A stretch of DNA of 64,000 bases from Pseudomonas orientalis (GTDB taxonomy: Bacteria > Pseudomonadota > Gammaproteobacteria > Pseudomonadales > Pseudomonadaceae), in contig NZ_JYLM01000001.1 of assembly GCF_001439815.1 (NCBI RefSeq), forward strand, positions 930,001-994,000, given 5' to 3'. Both the position numbers and the translations under genes were made by a program. Shown in pieces: positions 20,537-30,728 of this stretch (position 1 is the stretch's first letter; each line of letters begins with the position of its first letter). Under the pieces are notes generated by a model, which was not told the DNA's origin, searched no databases, and was given only the letters and a program-made list of their open reading frames with translations.

Positions 20537-22279
20537 ATGTTGAATAAAAACAATAAGCTGCGACATAGCATTTCATTGGCTGCCGTACTGGCCCTCAGTG
20601 GTTTGAGCGCTTCGGCCTGGGCCGATGCGTATGAAGATGCGGCGAAAAAATGGATCGGCAGCGAGTTCAAACCGTCCACGCTCACCGAAGCCCAACAGCT
20701 TGAGGAGTTGAAGTGGTTTATCAAGGCCGCCGAACCCTTCCGTGGGATGAAGATCAACGTGGTGTCGGAAACCCTCACCACCCACGAGTATGAATCCAAG
20801 GTGCTGGCCAAGGCCTTCAGCGAAATCACCGGCATCAAGCTGACCCACGACCTGCTGCAGGAAGGCGACGTGGTGGAGAAGCTGCAAACCCAGATGCAAT
20901 CGGACAAGAATATCTATGACGGCTGGGTCAATGACTCGGACCTGATCGGTACGCACTTTCGCTACGGCAAGACCGAATCCATCACCGACCTGATGGCCAA
21001 CGAAGGCAAGGATTTCACCTCGCCGACCCTGGACCTCAAGGACTTTATCGGCCTGTCCTTCACCACCGCGCCGGACGGCAAGATCTATCAGTTGCCCGAC
21101 CAGCAGTTCGCCAACCTCTACTGGTTCCGCGCCGACTGGTTCGAGCGCCCGGAGCTGAAAGCCAAGTTCAAGGAAAAATACGGTTTCGACCTCGGCGTAC
21201 CGGTGAACTGGTCGGCCTATGAAGACATCGCCAAGTTCTTCAGCGAAGACGTCAAGGAAATCGACGGCAAGCGCGTCTATGGGCACATGGACTACGGCAA
21301 GAAAGACCCGTCCCTGGGCTGGCGCTTCACCGATGCCTGGTTCTCCATGGCCGGCGGCGGCGACAAGGGCCTGCCCAACGGCTTGCCGGTGGACGAGTGG
21401 GGCATTCGCGTGGAGGACTGTCACCCGGTGGGCTCCAGCGTGACGCGCGGCGGCGACACCAACGGCCCGGCGGCGGTGTTCGCCACGCAGAAATACGTGG
21501 ACTGGATGAAGGCCTATGCGCCCCCGGAAGCGGCGGGCATGACCTTCTCCGAATCCGGTCCGGTGCCGTCCCAGGGCAACATTGCGCAGCAAATCTTCTG
21601 GTACACCGCGTTTACCGCCGACATGGTCAAGCCGGGCCTGCCGGTGGTGAACGCCGACGGTACGCCGAAATGGCGCATGGCGCCGTCGCCGGTCGGGCCG
21701 TACTGGGAGAAGGGCATGAAGAAGGGTTACCAGGACGTGGGTTCCTGGACCTTCCTCAAGTCGACGCCGGAGAAACAGAAACTCGCGGCCTGGCTCTACG
21801 CGCAGTTCGTCACCTCCAAAACCGTATCCTTGAAGAAAACCATCGTCGGCCTGACGCCGATTCGGGAGTCTGACATCAACTCCCAGGCCATGACCGACAT
21901 GGCCCCCAAACTCGGTGGTCTGGTGGAGTTCTACCGCAGCCCGGCCCGCACCGAGTGGTCGCCGACCGGCACCAACGTGCCGGACTACCCGCGCCTGGCA
22001 CAGCTGTGGTGGAGCAACATCGCCGCCGCCGCCAGCGGCGAGAAAACCCCGCAACAGGCGCTGGACAACCTGGCCAAGGAACAGGACGCGATCATGACGC
22101 GCCTGGAACGCTCCAAGGTGCAACCGGTGTGCGGCCCGAAAATGAACCCCGAGCGTGACGCGCAATACTGGTTCGACCAGCCGGGCGCGCCGAAACCGAA
22201 ACTGGCCAACGAGAAGCCCAAAGGCGAGACCGTGAACTACAACGACCTGCTCAAACAGTGGGAGGCGGCGCGTAAATAA
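20537..22279 (+). CDS. glpV: Periplasmic substrate-binding protein, GlpV-like
   Basis: Solute-binding protein of the importer, 580 residues, large for the class. The signal peptide is MLNKNNKLRHSISLAAVLAL through ASAWADAYED. CTGGAGGT precedes the ATG at 20537; in-frame sequence upstream is REP-derived. The mature part has the extracellular solute-binding fold pattern (DGWVNDSDLIGTHFRYGK; LPDQQFANLYWFRADWF). It ends the operon; a REPIN follows. Confidence 0.85.
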   Translation: MLNKNNKLRHSISLAAVLALSGLSASAWADAYEDAAKKWIGSEFKPSTLTEAQQLEELKWFIKAAEPFRGMKINVVSETLTTHEYESKVLAKAFSEITGIKLTHDLLQEGDVVEKLQTQMQSDKNIYDGWVNDSDLIGTHFRYGKTESITDLMANEGKDFTSPTLDLKDFIGLSFTTAPDGKIYQLPDQQFANLYWFRADWFERPELKAKFKEKYGFDLGVPVNWSAYEDIAKFFSEDVKEIDGKRVYGHMDYGKKDPSLGWRFTDAWFSMAGGGDKGLPNGLPVDEWGIRVEDCHPVGSSVTRGGDTNGPAAVFATQKYVDWMKAYAPPEAAGMTFSESGPVPSQGNIAQQIFWYTAFTADMVKPGLPVVNADGTPKWRMAPSPVGPYWEKGMKKGYQDVGSWTFLKSTPEKQKLAAWLYAQFVTSKTVSLKKTIVGLTPIRESDINSQAMTDMAPKLGGLVEFYRSPARTEWSPTGTNVPDYPRLAQLWWSNIAAAASGEKTPQQALDNLAKEQDAIMTRLERSKVQPVCGPKMNPERDAQYWFDQPGAPKPKLANEKPKGETVNYNDLLKQWEAARK

Positions 22280-22313
22280 CAACGCAGCAACCCAGGATGT
22301 AAAAATAAAAAAT

Positions 22314-22400
22314 GTGGGAGGGGGCTTGCCCCCGATAGCGGTGTGTCAGTGACGAATTCATTGACTGATCCACTGCTATCGGGGGCAAGCCCCCTCCCAC
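22314..22400. repeat. REPIN, family 1
   Basis: Two inverted GTGGGAGGGGGCTTGCCCCC arms, 87 bases overall, placed directly after the importer operon. It may act as an mRNA 3'-end stabiliser. Confidence 0.9.
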
Positions 22401-22563
22401 ATTTGCATTCTGCACACCTACCGCTTATCCCCCCTTTAACAACCTGATTTGAATTTTTCGCACGCTCCGAGGCTCTGCATTCTATAGGCGCGTGGTTCAA
22501 GCGCTTTTGCGGGGTCGCCTTGCAGGCTGGCCCGTTGTAACGGACTTTGCGGAAACTGCCACC

Positions 22564-23943
22564 ATGACACTCCTCACAGCGCTGTCGGGCCAACCGGCCT
22601 CTGTCACAGACTCGGCCCAGGGTCGCCATCAACGAGTCTACCAACAGCTGTACGCTGAATCTGCGGATGCCACGCAAGTGGCACGTGATTACCTGCAGGA
22701 TCAATTGGCGCAGGTAGAAAGCACCGTCAGCGACCTGCCCGAAGTGCCCGAACAGCTGCTGGCCTGGGTCGAACAGCGCTGCGCTGCCGTGGCCGCGGCC
22801 TACGCCGAGTACCTGGAGCAACGCCAGCAAGGTCGGCCACGCCGCTACTTCCAGAACAAGGCGCACGCGTTGTATGTGCTGCAACGCGTGGCCCCGACCA
22901 AACAGGTAGACGGCGCCTGGCTCTACGGCCTGCTGCGCTATTGGCAGGATCAGCGCTTCGACGGCCTGCTGACCACCTACCTCGAAGAGTTGGGCGACGG
23001 CGAAGCCGCCCAGAACCATGTGGTGATCTATCGCAAGCTGCTCAGCGAGCACGATGCCGACAGCGAAGCGGGGCTTGAGGACGGCCACTATCTGCAAGGC
23101 GCCCTGCAACTGGCCCTGGGCCTGTGCGCCGAAGAGTTTCTGCCGGAAATCATCGGCTACAACCTGGGTTACGAGCAGTTGCCGCTGCACCTGCTGATCA
23201 CGTCCTACGAACTGAGCGAGCTGGGCATCGACCCCTATTATTTCACCCTTCACGTGACCATCGACAATGCCAGCAGCGGCCATGCCAGCAAAGCCGCGCA
23301 GTCTGTGTTGAACCTGCTGCCGCTGGGTGAGGGCAGGGAAGACTTCTACCGTCGCGTCGCCGCCGGCTATCGCCTCAACGACCTCGGCCCAGGCACTACG
23401 GCGGTCATCCAGAGTTTTGATCTGCAGGAGGAGGTGGTGGCCATGCTCGAACGCAAGCGCACTTTCGGCCAGCATATGCATTCGGACTATTGCCGCTTCG
23501 AAGGCAAGACCGTCAACCAATGGCTGGCCAAGCCGGGGCAGATCGGTGATTTCCTCAGGGCCATGGAAGAAAAGGGCTGGATCAAACGCAACCAGGACCC
23601 CGCCGAGAGCCGTTTCTGGCAGTTGATCGAGGGGGCGGGCGCCGCGATGTTCGGTGTGTTCAGCGGTTATGAAAAACAGGTGCTGCATGACTGGATCGCC
23701 GGTGACTGGATGGGCACCCAGCGTGTGGCGCCGGTACGGCCGGGGCGCGGCAGCCGTTTCAGCCGCGAGCAGCACCGTCCGGCTGATCCGGATACCCAGG
23801 CCCTCGTCGAATCACTGTGGAGCCTGCCTGATGAACAGCAACCGGGCGCGCTGATCCCGTGGATGTCGGCGCGGCGCCACTGCAGCCCCGCCGGGTTGTA
23901 CGCCACCCGCCGCTTTATCCAACTGCGCGCGCGTCTGCGCTAA
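22564..23943 (+). CDS. Iron-containing redox enzyme (haem-oxygenase-like, HDO type)
   Basis: A 459-residue protein from the ATG at 22564 (MTLLTALSGQP). The middle region resembles haem-oxygenase-like diiron oxidases: EEFLPEIIGYNLGYEQLPLH, then ELGIDPYYFTLHVTIDNAS and SGHASKAA, with Glu, His and Asp residues spaced as possible metal ligands. Family members carry out varied oxidative reactions, so no substrate is assigned. It is separated by a REPIN from the importer and followed twelve bases later by a methyltransferase gene, possibly its partner. Confidence 0.72.
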   Translation: MTLLTALSGQPASVTDSAQGRHQRVYQQLYAESADATQVARDYLQDQLAQVESTVSDLPEVPEQLLAWVEQRCAAVAAAYAEYLEQRQQGRPRRYFQNKAHALYVLQRVAPTKQVDGAWLYGLLRYWQDQRFDGLLTTYLEELGDGEAAQNHVVIYRKLLSEHDADSEAGLEDGHYLQGALQLALGLCAEEFLPEIIGYNLGYEQLPLHLLITSYELSELGIDPYYFTLHVTIDNASSGHASKAAQSVLNLLPLGEGREDFYRRVAAGYRLNDLGPGTTAVIQSFDLQEEVVAMLERKRTFGQHMHSDYCRFEGKTVNQWLAKPGQIGDFLRAMEEKGWIKRNQDPAESRFWQLIEGAGAAMFGVFSGYEKQVLHDWIAGDWMGTQRVAPVRPGRGSRFSREQHRPADPDTQALVESLWSLPDEQQPGALIPWMSARRHCSPAGLYATRRFIQLRARLR

Positions 23944-23955
23944 GGAAGTTTGTCC

Positions 23956-24900
23956 ATGTCTGCACAACAACTGGCCGATCGCGCCCTGCTGAATCTTGGT
24001 CGAGGCTTGAAGGAGAGCGGCTACCGTTTTATCACCCCGACGCCGTTGACCCACGAGCGCGTATATCGGCGCCTGGGGACACCCCTGGCGATGAACCTGC
24101 GCGATGTATTTGGCTGGTCCATGCCGTTCGATAACGACCTGCTGCCTGAGGCCTTCAGGGAGGAGTTGCAGCAGGCCGAAGTGATCGAAAAACACGATGC
24201 GCTGTGGCGCAGTACCGTGCGCTGGTCGAGCCTGGAGGGCCTGTTGTTTGCCCATTCGCCTTATCCCACCGTCGAGGCGGACGCGGTGTTTTTCGGTCCC
24301 GACAGCTATCGATTCGCCCAGGTGATCGAGGCCCATTTGCAGCAGCGCTTCGAGCCGCTCAAACGTGCGGTGGACATCGGCTGCGGGGCGGGTGTCGGTG
24401 CGCTGGTCGTCGCCCAGGCACGCCACGACGCCGAGGTGCTGGCGGTGGATATCAACCCTCGCGCGCTGCGCCTGACTGCGGTGAATGCCGAGCTGGCGGG
24501 CCTGACGAATGTGAGTGTCTACCAGAGTGACGTACTGACCAGCGTCGAGGGCGAATTCGACCTGATCGTCGCCAACCCGCCGTACATGAATGACGACCGC
24601 CAGCGCGCCTATCGTCATGGCGGTGGTGCGTTGGGCGAACAGCTGTCGGTGCGCATCGTCGGCGAATCCCTCGCACGCCTGGCCGTGAACGGTAGCCTGG
24701 TGTTGTATACCGGCGTGGCGATGGTGGCGGGGGGCGATCCGTTTCTGGAGGCGGTCAAGCCATTGCTGGCCAGCGATGCCTATGGCTGGACCTACCGTGA
24801 GCTGGACCCGGATGTGTTCGGTGAAGAACTCGATAAGCCAGGGTACGAGCGCGTCGAGCGAATTGCCGTGGTCGCGCTCACCGTCACTCGCCTGCGCTGA
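23956..24900 (+). CDS. Class I SAM-dependent methyltransferase with NPPY motif
   Basis: A 314-residue protein. The SAM-binding motif is AVDIGCGAGVGALVVAQ near residue 140, and the catalytic-type motif is IVANPPYMND near residue 215. NPPY is typical of N-methyltransferases acting on glutamine or adenine amino groups. The ATG at 23956 follows AAGGAAG; a TTG two codons earlier is less likely. It is probably cotranscribed with the iron enzyme upstream. Confidence 0.8.
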   Translation: MSAQQLADRALLNLGRGLKESGYRFITPTPLTHERVYRRLGTPLAMNLRDVFGWSMPFDNDLLPEAFREELQQAEVIEKHDALWRSTVRWSSLEGLLFAHSPYPTVEADAVFFGPDSYRFAQVIEAHLQQRFEPLKRAVDIGCGAGVGALVVAQARHDAEVLAVDINPRALRLTAVNAELAGLTNVSVYQSDVLTSVEGEFDLIVANPPYMNDDRQRAYRHGGGALGEQLSVRIVGESLARLAVNGSLVLYTGVAMVAGGDPFLEAVKPLLASDAYGWTYRELDPDVFGEELDKPGYERVERIAVVALTVTRLR

Positions 24901-25002
24901 CGGCTGGGGCGACCATTTATCGGTTGCCGCCGCAGGTTGAGGGAACACCTGCGCACGCTGCGTGCCCTTAAGTAGTGAGACCCAACTACAGGAGTGCAGC
25001 GC

Positions 25003-26247
25003 ATGCGCGCGATGACCTACCAAGGCGCCCATAAAGTGCAGGTCGATACGGTACCTGACCCGATTATCGAGCAACCCGACGACATCATCCTGCGCGTCAC
25101 TGCTACCGCGATCTGCGGCTCGGACCTGCACCTGTACCGGGGCAAGATTCCGACGGTGGAGCACGGTGATATCTTCGGGCATGAGTTCATGGGCATCGTC
25201 GAGGAAACCGGCCCGGCAGTCACAGCGGTACAGCGCGGTGACCGCGTAGTGATCCCGTTCGTGATCGCCTGCGGCGATTGTTTTTTCTGCCAGTTGCAGC
25301 AGTACGCCGCCTGCGAAACCACCAACGACGGGCGCGGTGCGATCCTGAATAAAAAGGCGATTCCGCCGGGTGCCGCGTTGTTCGGCTACAGCCGCCTGTA
25401 CGGTGGCATTCCCGGCGGCCAGGCCGAACTGGTGCGGGTGCCCAAGGCCAATGCCGGACCGTTCAAGGTGCCCGGGGTGCTGGCGGACGAAAAGGTGTTG
25501 TTCCTTTCCGACATCCTGCCCACGGCCTGGCAGGCGGTGACCAATGCCGGTATCGGCAGAGGCTCCAGCGTGGCGATCTATGGCGCCGGCCCCGTGGGTT
25601 TGCTCAGCGCCGCGTGTGCGCAGATGCTCGGGGCCGAACGGATTTTCATGGTCGATGATCATCCCTACCGTCTGGCCTACGCGCAAAAGATGTACGGCGT
25701 GATCCCGATCAACTTTGAAGAGGACGATGACCCGGCCGACACCATCATCCGCCAGACCGCCGGCATGCGCGGCGTCGATGGTGTGGTGGATGCGGTGGGT
25801 TTTGAAGCCAAGGGCAGCACCACCGAAACCATCCTTACCACCTTGAAGATCGAAGGCAGCAGCGGCAAGGCCCTGCGCCAGTGCATCGCCGCCGTGCGCC
25901 GTGGCGGGGTGGTCAGCGTGGCCGGGGTGTATGCCGGCTTTATCCATGGCTTCATGTTTGGCGATGCGTTCGACAAGGGCCTGACCTTCAAGATGGGTCA
26001 GACTCATGTGCAGCGCTTCCTGCCGGAATTACTTGAGCACATTGAACTCGGGCATTTGAATCCCGAGGCCATCGTTACCCATCGGCTGTCTCTGGAGCAG
26101 GCCGCGCGGGGCTATGAACTGTTTGATAAAGCCGAGGAAGAGTGCCGCAAGGTGATTCTGCTGCCGGGGATCAGTGATCGGCCGTTGACCGAGCCGCTGG
26201 AAGAACTGTCTCCCGAGATCCGCATGCAAGGCGCTCCCGGTTTTTAG
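25003..26247 (+). CDS. Zinc-dependent alcohol dehydrogenase (formaldehyde dehydrogenase-like)
   Basis: A 414-residue medium-chain dehydrogenase. Catalytic zinc region [12 protein letters not shown] and [12 protein letters not shown]; structural zinc-like region [15 protein letters not shown]; nucleotide fold [18 protein letters not shown]. The long insert ([20 protein letters not shown]) matches glutathione-independent formaldehyde dehydrogenase-like enzymes. AGGAG stands eight bases before the ATG. Substrate not fixed by context. Confidence 0.82.
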   Translation: MRAMTYQGAHKVQVDTVPDPIIEQPDDIILRVTATAICGSDLHLYRGKIPTVEHGDIFGHEFMGIVEETGPAVTAVQRGDRVVIPFVIACGDCFFCQLQQYAACETTNDGRGAILNKKAIPPGAALFGYSRLYGGIPGGQAELVRVPKANAGPFKVPGVLADEKVLFLSDILPTAWQAVTNAGIGRGSSVAIYGAGPVGLLSAACAQMLGAERIFMVDDHPYRLAYAQKMYGVIPINFEEDDDPADTIIRQTAGMRGVDGVVDAVGFEAKGSTTETILTTLKIEGSSGKALRQCIAAVRRGGVVSVAGVYAGFIHGFMFGDAFDKGLTFKMGQTHVQRFLPELLEHIELGHLNPEAIVTHRLSLEQAARGYELFDKAEEECRKVILLPGISDRPLTEPLEELSPEIRMQGAPGF

Positions 26248-26267
26248 TCTGCGAATACAAAACCAAT

Positions 26268-26354
26268 GTGGGAGGGGGCTTGCCCCCGATTGCGGTGAGC
26301 CAGCTAAGCATTGGTTGGCTGACACACTGCTATCGGGGGCAAGCCCCCTCCCAC
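26268..26354. repeat. REPIN, family 1
   Basis: Full inverted pair in the 120-base gap between convergent genes. Confidence 0.9.
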
Positions 26355-26367
26355 ATTTGAAATGCGT

Positions 26368-26799
26368 TCAACTCAAGGCTTGTGGCTGTATGTGCAATTG
26401 GCCATCGACATCCTTCACCAACCCGCTGGCCAACAACAGCGGCGCCACGCGCTTGTGCAACTGCGGCTCGACGAATTCCTTCACCGTCTCCAGCACCAGC
26501 ACGCCACTGAGCGGCAACTCGGCCTTGGTGTACGACAACCAGGCCTTCTTCAACGCCATCAGCACATCACTGCCGGCCGTGGCGGCAAAGCGGCGGTGGG
26601 TGGGCTTGCCGTCGAAAGTGAACGTGTGCTGGAAGCCGTACCCGGTTTCATCGCCGCCGCTGGCGCTGCAACGGATGCAGGTGCACGGGCCGTCGCCAAA
26701 CGCGCTGCGCAGGTAGGCGTTGAAGTCCACCACGGGTTTGAGTGACAGGCGCTTATCGACCTCGAACAGGTCTCCGGTCATTTTTTCGTCAGTGTCCAA
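26368..26799 (-). CDS. Conserved-looking hypothetical protein, 143 residues
   Basis: TTG start at 26799 with GAGGA seven bases upstream, which favours it over the ATG six codons in. The protein has a Cys-rich spot, GPCTCIRCSASGGDETGYGF, and a C-terminal part that looks like a small winged-helix (LVLETVKEFVEPQLHKRVAPLL). I recognise no family. It lies downstream of the AraC regulator gene on the same strand. Confidence 0.6.
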   Translation of the reverse strand: MDTDEKMTGDLFEVDKRLSLKPVVDFNAYLRSAFGDGPCTCIRCSASGGDETGYGFQHTFTFDGKPTHRRFAATAGSDVLMALKKAWLSYTKAELPLSGVLVLETVKEFVEPQLHKRVAPLLLASGLVKDVDGQLHIQPQALS

Positions 26800-26896
26800 C
26801 GTCTATTCCTCGCAAGTCGGTAGCGGTGTTCCAAAGCGCGGCACAATACCAGCCAAGCGCGTGTTTGGGGATTTTTTGCCTTTAACGGGCGAACCA

Positions 26897-27685
26897 TCAG
26901 CGGAAAAATTCTCCCGGCGTAGTATCAAATTGCTGGCGAAAGGCGTTGATAAACGCCGACGTCGAGTCATAACCACAGCCCAGCGCCACATCCGTTACCC
27001 GCTCGCCTTGCTCCAGGGCGGGCAGGGCGCTCAGCAGGCGCAGGCGCTGGCGCCACGCGCGGAAGGTCAGCCCGGTGTCACTCAGAAACAGACGGCTGAG
27101 GGTTTTTTCGCTGACCCCAAGCTTTTGGCTCCAGTCTCCCAGCGTGGTCTGCTGCTCCGGATGCAGGTTCAGGCTGCGGTAGATCTGCCGCAAGCGGGCG
27201 TCATGGGGCAGGGGCAGCATCAAGTCCACCTGAGGCGCGGCGGCGAGTTGGTCCAGTATCACCTGGGCCAGGCGCCCGTCCGGGCCATCCTCGGCATATT
27301 CCACCGGCAATTCGCTGAAGCTGCGGATCAACTCGCGCAACAGGCTACTCACCGCCAGCACATGACAGTGCCCGGCCGCCCACGCCGTGACGCTGCAATC
27401 CAGGTACAGGCTGCGCATCTCGGTGTGGGGCGCGCTGTAGACGCGGTGCGGCATGCCCGCCGGAATCCACACCGCACGCTGGGGCGGGGCGACGAAGCGG
27501 CCGGCACCGGTCTGGATCTCCAGCACCCCGGAAATCGCATAGGACAACTGCACCCACGGATGGCTGTGCCGCCGCGTCAGTGCGCGATTGGGCAGCGATT
27601 CGGTGCGTCCATACACCGCCCGTGGCAGGCTGGATAGCCCGGGAATCGTGCGTCGGACGGTCTTGTCCTGTCCTTTAGGCGGCAT
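26897..27685 (-). CDS. AraC-family transcriptional regulator with cupin sensor
   Basis: A 262-residue regulator: an N-terminal cupin-like sensor (RRHSHPWVQLSYAISGVLEI; AVWIPAGMPHRVYS) and a C-terminal double helix-turn-helix (WSQKLGVSEKTLSRLFLSDT; VTDVALGCGYDSTSAFINAF). It is divergent from the transporter gene at 27770, about 85 bases away, so that gene is its most likely target. Confidence 0.88.
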   Translation of the reverse strand: MPPKGQDKTVRRTIPGLSSLPRAVYGRTESLPNRALTRRHSHPWVQLSYAISGVLEIQTGAGRFVAPPQRAVWIPAGMPHRVYSAPHTEMRSLYLDCSVTAWAAGHCHVLAVSSLLRELIRSFSELPVEYAEDGPDGRLAQVILDQLAAAPQVDLMLPLPHDARLRQIYRSLNLHPEQQTTLGDWSQKLGVSEKTLSRLFLSDTGLTFRAWRQRLRLLSALPALEQGERVTDVALGCGYDSTSAFINAFRQQFDTTPGEFFR

Positions 27686-27769
27686 TTACTGGCTCATTGG
27701 CGTTAGTCGGTAACAGGTCGTTACGTTAGAGTCGGGCCATGCGCTTGGCAACCCCTGGAAGATTTGCTT

Positions 27770-28768
27770 ATGACCCGTCCGCGTTTCCTGCCCGACAACT
27801 TCACCCTGACCCTGATCGCCACGGTGATCCTCGCCTCCCTGCTGCCGGCCAGCGGCCAGACCGCCGTGGCCTTCGGCTGGGTCACCAACCTCGCTATCGC
27901 GCTGCTGTTTTTCCTGCACGGCGCCAAGCTGTCGCGCCAGGCCATCGTCGCCGGGGCAGGGCACTGGCGTCTGCATTTGCTGGTGTTCAGCCTGACCTTC
28001 GTGCTGTTCCCGCTGCTGGGCCTGGCGCTCAAGCCCGTGCTGTCGCCGCTGATCGGCAACGACCTGTACATGGGCATGCTCTACCTCTGCGCGCTGCCGG
28101 CCACCGTGCAATCGGCGATTGCCTTCACCTCCCTGGCGCGCGGCAATATTCCGGCGGCGATCTGCAGCGCAGCGGCCTCGAGCCTGTTCGGCATCTTCCT
28201 CACGCCGTTGCTGGTGACACTGCTGCTCAATGTGCACGGCGATGGCGGCTCCACCGTCGACGCGATCCTGAAGATCAGCGTGCAGTTGCTGCTGCCGTTC
28301 GTCGCCGGCCAGATCGCCCGGCGCTGGATCGGTGGCTGGGTCGGCCGCAACAAATCCTGGCTCAAGTTCGTCGACCAGGGCTCGATCCTGCTGGTGGTCT
28401 ACGGCGCGTTCAGCGAGGCGGTCAATGAAGGCATCTGGCACCAGATTCCGCTGTGGGAACTGGGTGGGCTCGTCGTTGCGTGCTGCGTCTTGCTGGCCCT
28501 GGTGCTGGTGGCCTCCGCGCTGCTGGGCAAGGCGTTCGGCTTCAACCAGGAAGATCGCATCACCATCCTGTTCTGCGGCTCGAAGAAAAGCCTGGCCACT
28601 GGCGTGCCGATGGCCCAGGTGTTGTTTGCCGGGGCGAGCATGGGCGTGTTGATTTTGCCGTTGATGCTGTTTCATCAGATCCAGCTGATGGTGTGTGCGG
28701 CGTTGGCTCAGCGCTATGCCAAGCGGCCGGAAAGCATTCCTGAGTTGATGACGCAGGTGGATCCGTGA
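27770..28768 (+). CDS. Bile acid:sodium symporter family (YfeH-like) transporter
   Basis: A 332-residue membrane protein starting MTRPRFLPDNFTLTLIATVI, with about ten helices, of the SBF-like branch of the BASS family. Key stretches are LFFLHGAKLSRQAI, CALPATVQSAIAFTSLARGN and GSKKSLATGVPMAQVLF. Most bacterial members of this branch have unknown substrates. The ATG at 27770 is preferred to a TTG two codons upstream. Divergent AraC regulator next door. Confidence 0.82.
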   Translation: MTRPRFLPDNFTLTLIATVILASLLPASGQTAVAFGWVTNLAIALLFFLHGAKLSRQAIVAGAGHWRLHLLVFSLTFVLFPLLGLALKPVLSPLIGNDLYMGMLYLCALPATVQSAIAFTSLARGNIPAAICSAAASSLFGIFLTPLLVTLLLNVHGDGGSTVDAILKISVQLLLPFVAGQIARRWIGGWVGRNKSWLKFVDQGSILLVVYGAFSEAVNEGIWHQIPLWELGGLVVACCVLLALVLVASALLGKAFGFNQEDRITILFCGSKKSLATGVPMAQVLFAGASMGVLILPLMLFHQIQLMVCAALAQRYAKRPESIPELMTQVDP

Positions 28769-28940
28769 GTCTGGGCTCTTCAGGCCGATTCAAGCCGACG
28801 ATTAGGCAGTCGCGCTGAGCCTTCATGCGATAACCGGGCAGGATCAGGGCCAACAGCGCCGCGAGAAACCTATAGAATGCTCAACGGCCACGCGTCTTCT
28901 GCGCGGCCGTTTGATCACTGTCAGAGTACCTCGCCCTTCA

Positions 28941-30125
28941 ATGAGCCTTTCAGCCGCAACCCCCCAAGCCAATTGGCAACCGGTCATCGCCCTGGCGCTG
29001 GCCGCGTTTGTGTTCAATACCACCGAATTCGTGCCGGTCGGCCTGCTCAGCGCCATCGGCGCCAGCTTTGACATGCCGGTGGCCAGCGTCGGCCTGATGC
29101 TGACCATCTATGCGTGGATCGTGTCGCTGACGTCGCTGCCGGTGATGCTGCTCACGCGCAACGTCGAGCGGCGCAAGTTGCTCATCGTGCTGTTCGGCCT
29201 GTTTATCGTCAGCCATATCCTGTCCAGCGTGGCCACCAGTTTCGGCTTGCTGATGGTCAGCCGGGTCGGCATCGCCCTGGCCCATGCGCTGTTCTGGTCG
29301 ATCACCGCATCCCTGGCGGTGCGCCTGGCGCCACAGGGCAAGCAGGTGCAGGCCCTGGGCCTGCTCGCCACCGGTACGTCCCTGGCGATGGTGCTGGGTA
29401 TTCCCCTGGGTCGCCTGCTGGGCGAGGCCATGGGCTGGCGCACCACCTTCCTGGTGATTGCCGCATTCGCCGCCGCGCTGGTGTTCTGGCTGGCGCGCAC
29501 CTTGCCTCCGCTGCCGAGCCAGAACTCCGGCTCACTGCGCAGCCTGCCGCTGCTGTTCAAGCGCCCGGCGTTGGTGGCGCTCTACGTGCTGACCGCGATG
29601 ACCGTCACCGCGCAATTCACCGCCTACAGCTACATCGAGCCCTTCGTCGAAGGCGTCGCCGGTCTGGGTGGCAGTGCGGTCACCCTGATCCTGCTGGTAT
29701 TCGGCGGCGCCGGCATCATCGGCTCGCTGCTGTTCAGCCTGGTGCATCGTTTCAACCCGCACGTCTTCGTGGTCAGCAGCGTGTTCCTGCTCGCGGCCTG
29801 CCTGGCGCTGATGTTGCCGTTGAGCGGCGCTGAATCCTACCTGGTGGGCCTGAGTGTGTTCTGGGGCATGGCGATCATGGGGTTCGGCCTGGCGATGCAG
29901 TCCAAAGTGCTGGTGCTGGCACCCGACGCCACCGACGTGGCCATGGCGATGTTCTCCGGCATCTACAACATCGGCATCGGCGGCGGTGCGTTGATGGGCA
30001 GTTGGGTCGGCAGCCACTTCGGCTTCGCCTGGATCGGCGCGGCGGGCGGGTTGCTGGCGGCGCTGGCGTTGGTGGGGTATTGCCTGGCGATTCGGCGGTT
30101 TGGCACGGGGGTGGTGCAGCGCTGA
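28941..30125 (+). CDS. MFS sugar efflux transporter, SotB-like
   Basis: A 394-residue twelve-helix permease starting [39 protein letters not shown] is the signature start of the SotB/YdeA/AraJ exporters, and the loop 2-3 motif reads [12 protein letters not shown]. Members export arabinose, IPTG or related compounds; the natural substrate here is not known. A single REP follows it. Confidence 0.82.
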   Translation: MSLSAATPQANWQPVIALALAAFVFNTTEFVPVGLLSAIGASFDMPVASVGLMLTIYAWIVSLTSLPVMLLTRNVERRKLLIVLFGLFIVSHILSSVATSFGLLMVSRVGIALAHALFWSITASLAVRLAPQGKQVQALGLLATGTSLAMVLGIPLGRLLGEAMGWRTTFLVIAAFAAALVFWLARTLPPLPSQNSGSLRSLPLLFKRPALVALYVLTAMTVTAQFTAYSYIEPFVEGVAGLGGSAVTLILLVFGGAGIIGSLLFSLVHRFNPHVFVVSSVFLLAACLALMLPLSGAESYLVGLSVFWGMAIMGFGLAMQSKVLVLAPDATDVAMAMFSGIYNIGIGGGALMGSWVGSHFGFAWIGAAGGLLAALALVGYCLAIRRFGTGVVQR

Positions 30126-30151
30126 AGCGACGGTTACCTATCGGTCCAAAT

Positions 30152-30180
30152 GTGGGAGGGGGCTTGCCCCCGATGGCGGC
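30152..30180 (+). repeat. Single REP, family 1
   Basis: One GTGGGAGGGGGCTTGCCCCC arm without an inverted mate, preceded by CGGTCCAAAT. The same string, in the same direction, recurs at 30557. Confidence 0.85.
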
Positions 30181-30229
30181 CTCAGGGCCGACCAGGATGT
30201 TGGATCAGATCGAGTACATATCCGTTTCT

Positions 30230-30530
30230 GCGGTAACGGCTACTTAGGGTTCCGCTTTTACAGCGGCTCACTTTTGAAAAGCCGGAATGCCGGCCCAGTC
30301 AAAAGTAAGCAAAACGCTCTTGCCCCACCACTCGGCACCTCGCCCAGGCTCGGTGTGCCCGAACACAGGCTTGAATCCGTGGGCCGCCGCAATGGGCCAT
30401 CCATGGCCCAGTGCGGCTAACCCGGCGTCCTGCCGGGTTACCCACGGACTCAAGCCTGCGTTCGGCCAGCGTGGTTTAACGGGGCGCCTAAGATCAAGAT
30501 CAAAAGCGCGGCGGCCTTAGAGCCGACCGG
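30230..30530. repeat. Structured intergenic repeat element
   Basis: Noncoding stretch with nested palindromes. The outer arms AGGCTTGAATCCGTGGG (30367-30383) and CCCACGGACTCAAGCCT (30441-30457) pair with one G-T. Inside are TGGGCCAT/ATGGCCCA (30393-30410), closed by GCCGC/GCGGC, and AACCCGGC/GCCGGGTT (30419-30439). Folded as RNA or extruded DNA this is a branched, three-way structure. From memory, similar sequences are multicopy in P. fluorescens genomes. I see no credible gene in 30126-30728. Confidence 0.65.
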
Positions 30531-30556
30531 TATTTTGTGTCGGCCCCGGTCCAAAT

Positions 30557-30585
30557 GTGGGAGGGGGCTTGCCCCCGATGGCGGT
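30557..30585 (+). repeat. Single REP, family 1
   Basis: A second solitary arm in direct orientation to the one at 30152; the two bracket the structured element. Confidence 0.85.
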
Positions 30586-30728
30586 GGCACAGCAGACGCT
30601 GGACATTACTGATCCGGCGCCTGACTAAAACCGGACAATTCCTACAAGATCCATCAATGCCCATTGCTACCGTCTCGCGGGGCCGCCCACTTCCCGTGGT
30701 GACGGCATGAACAGTAATGGAGTCGATT

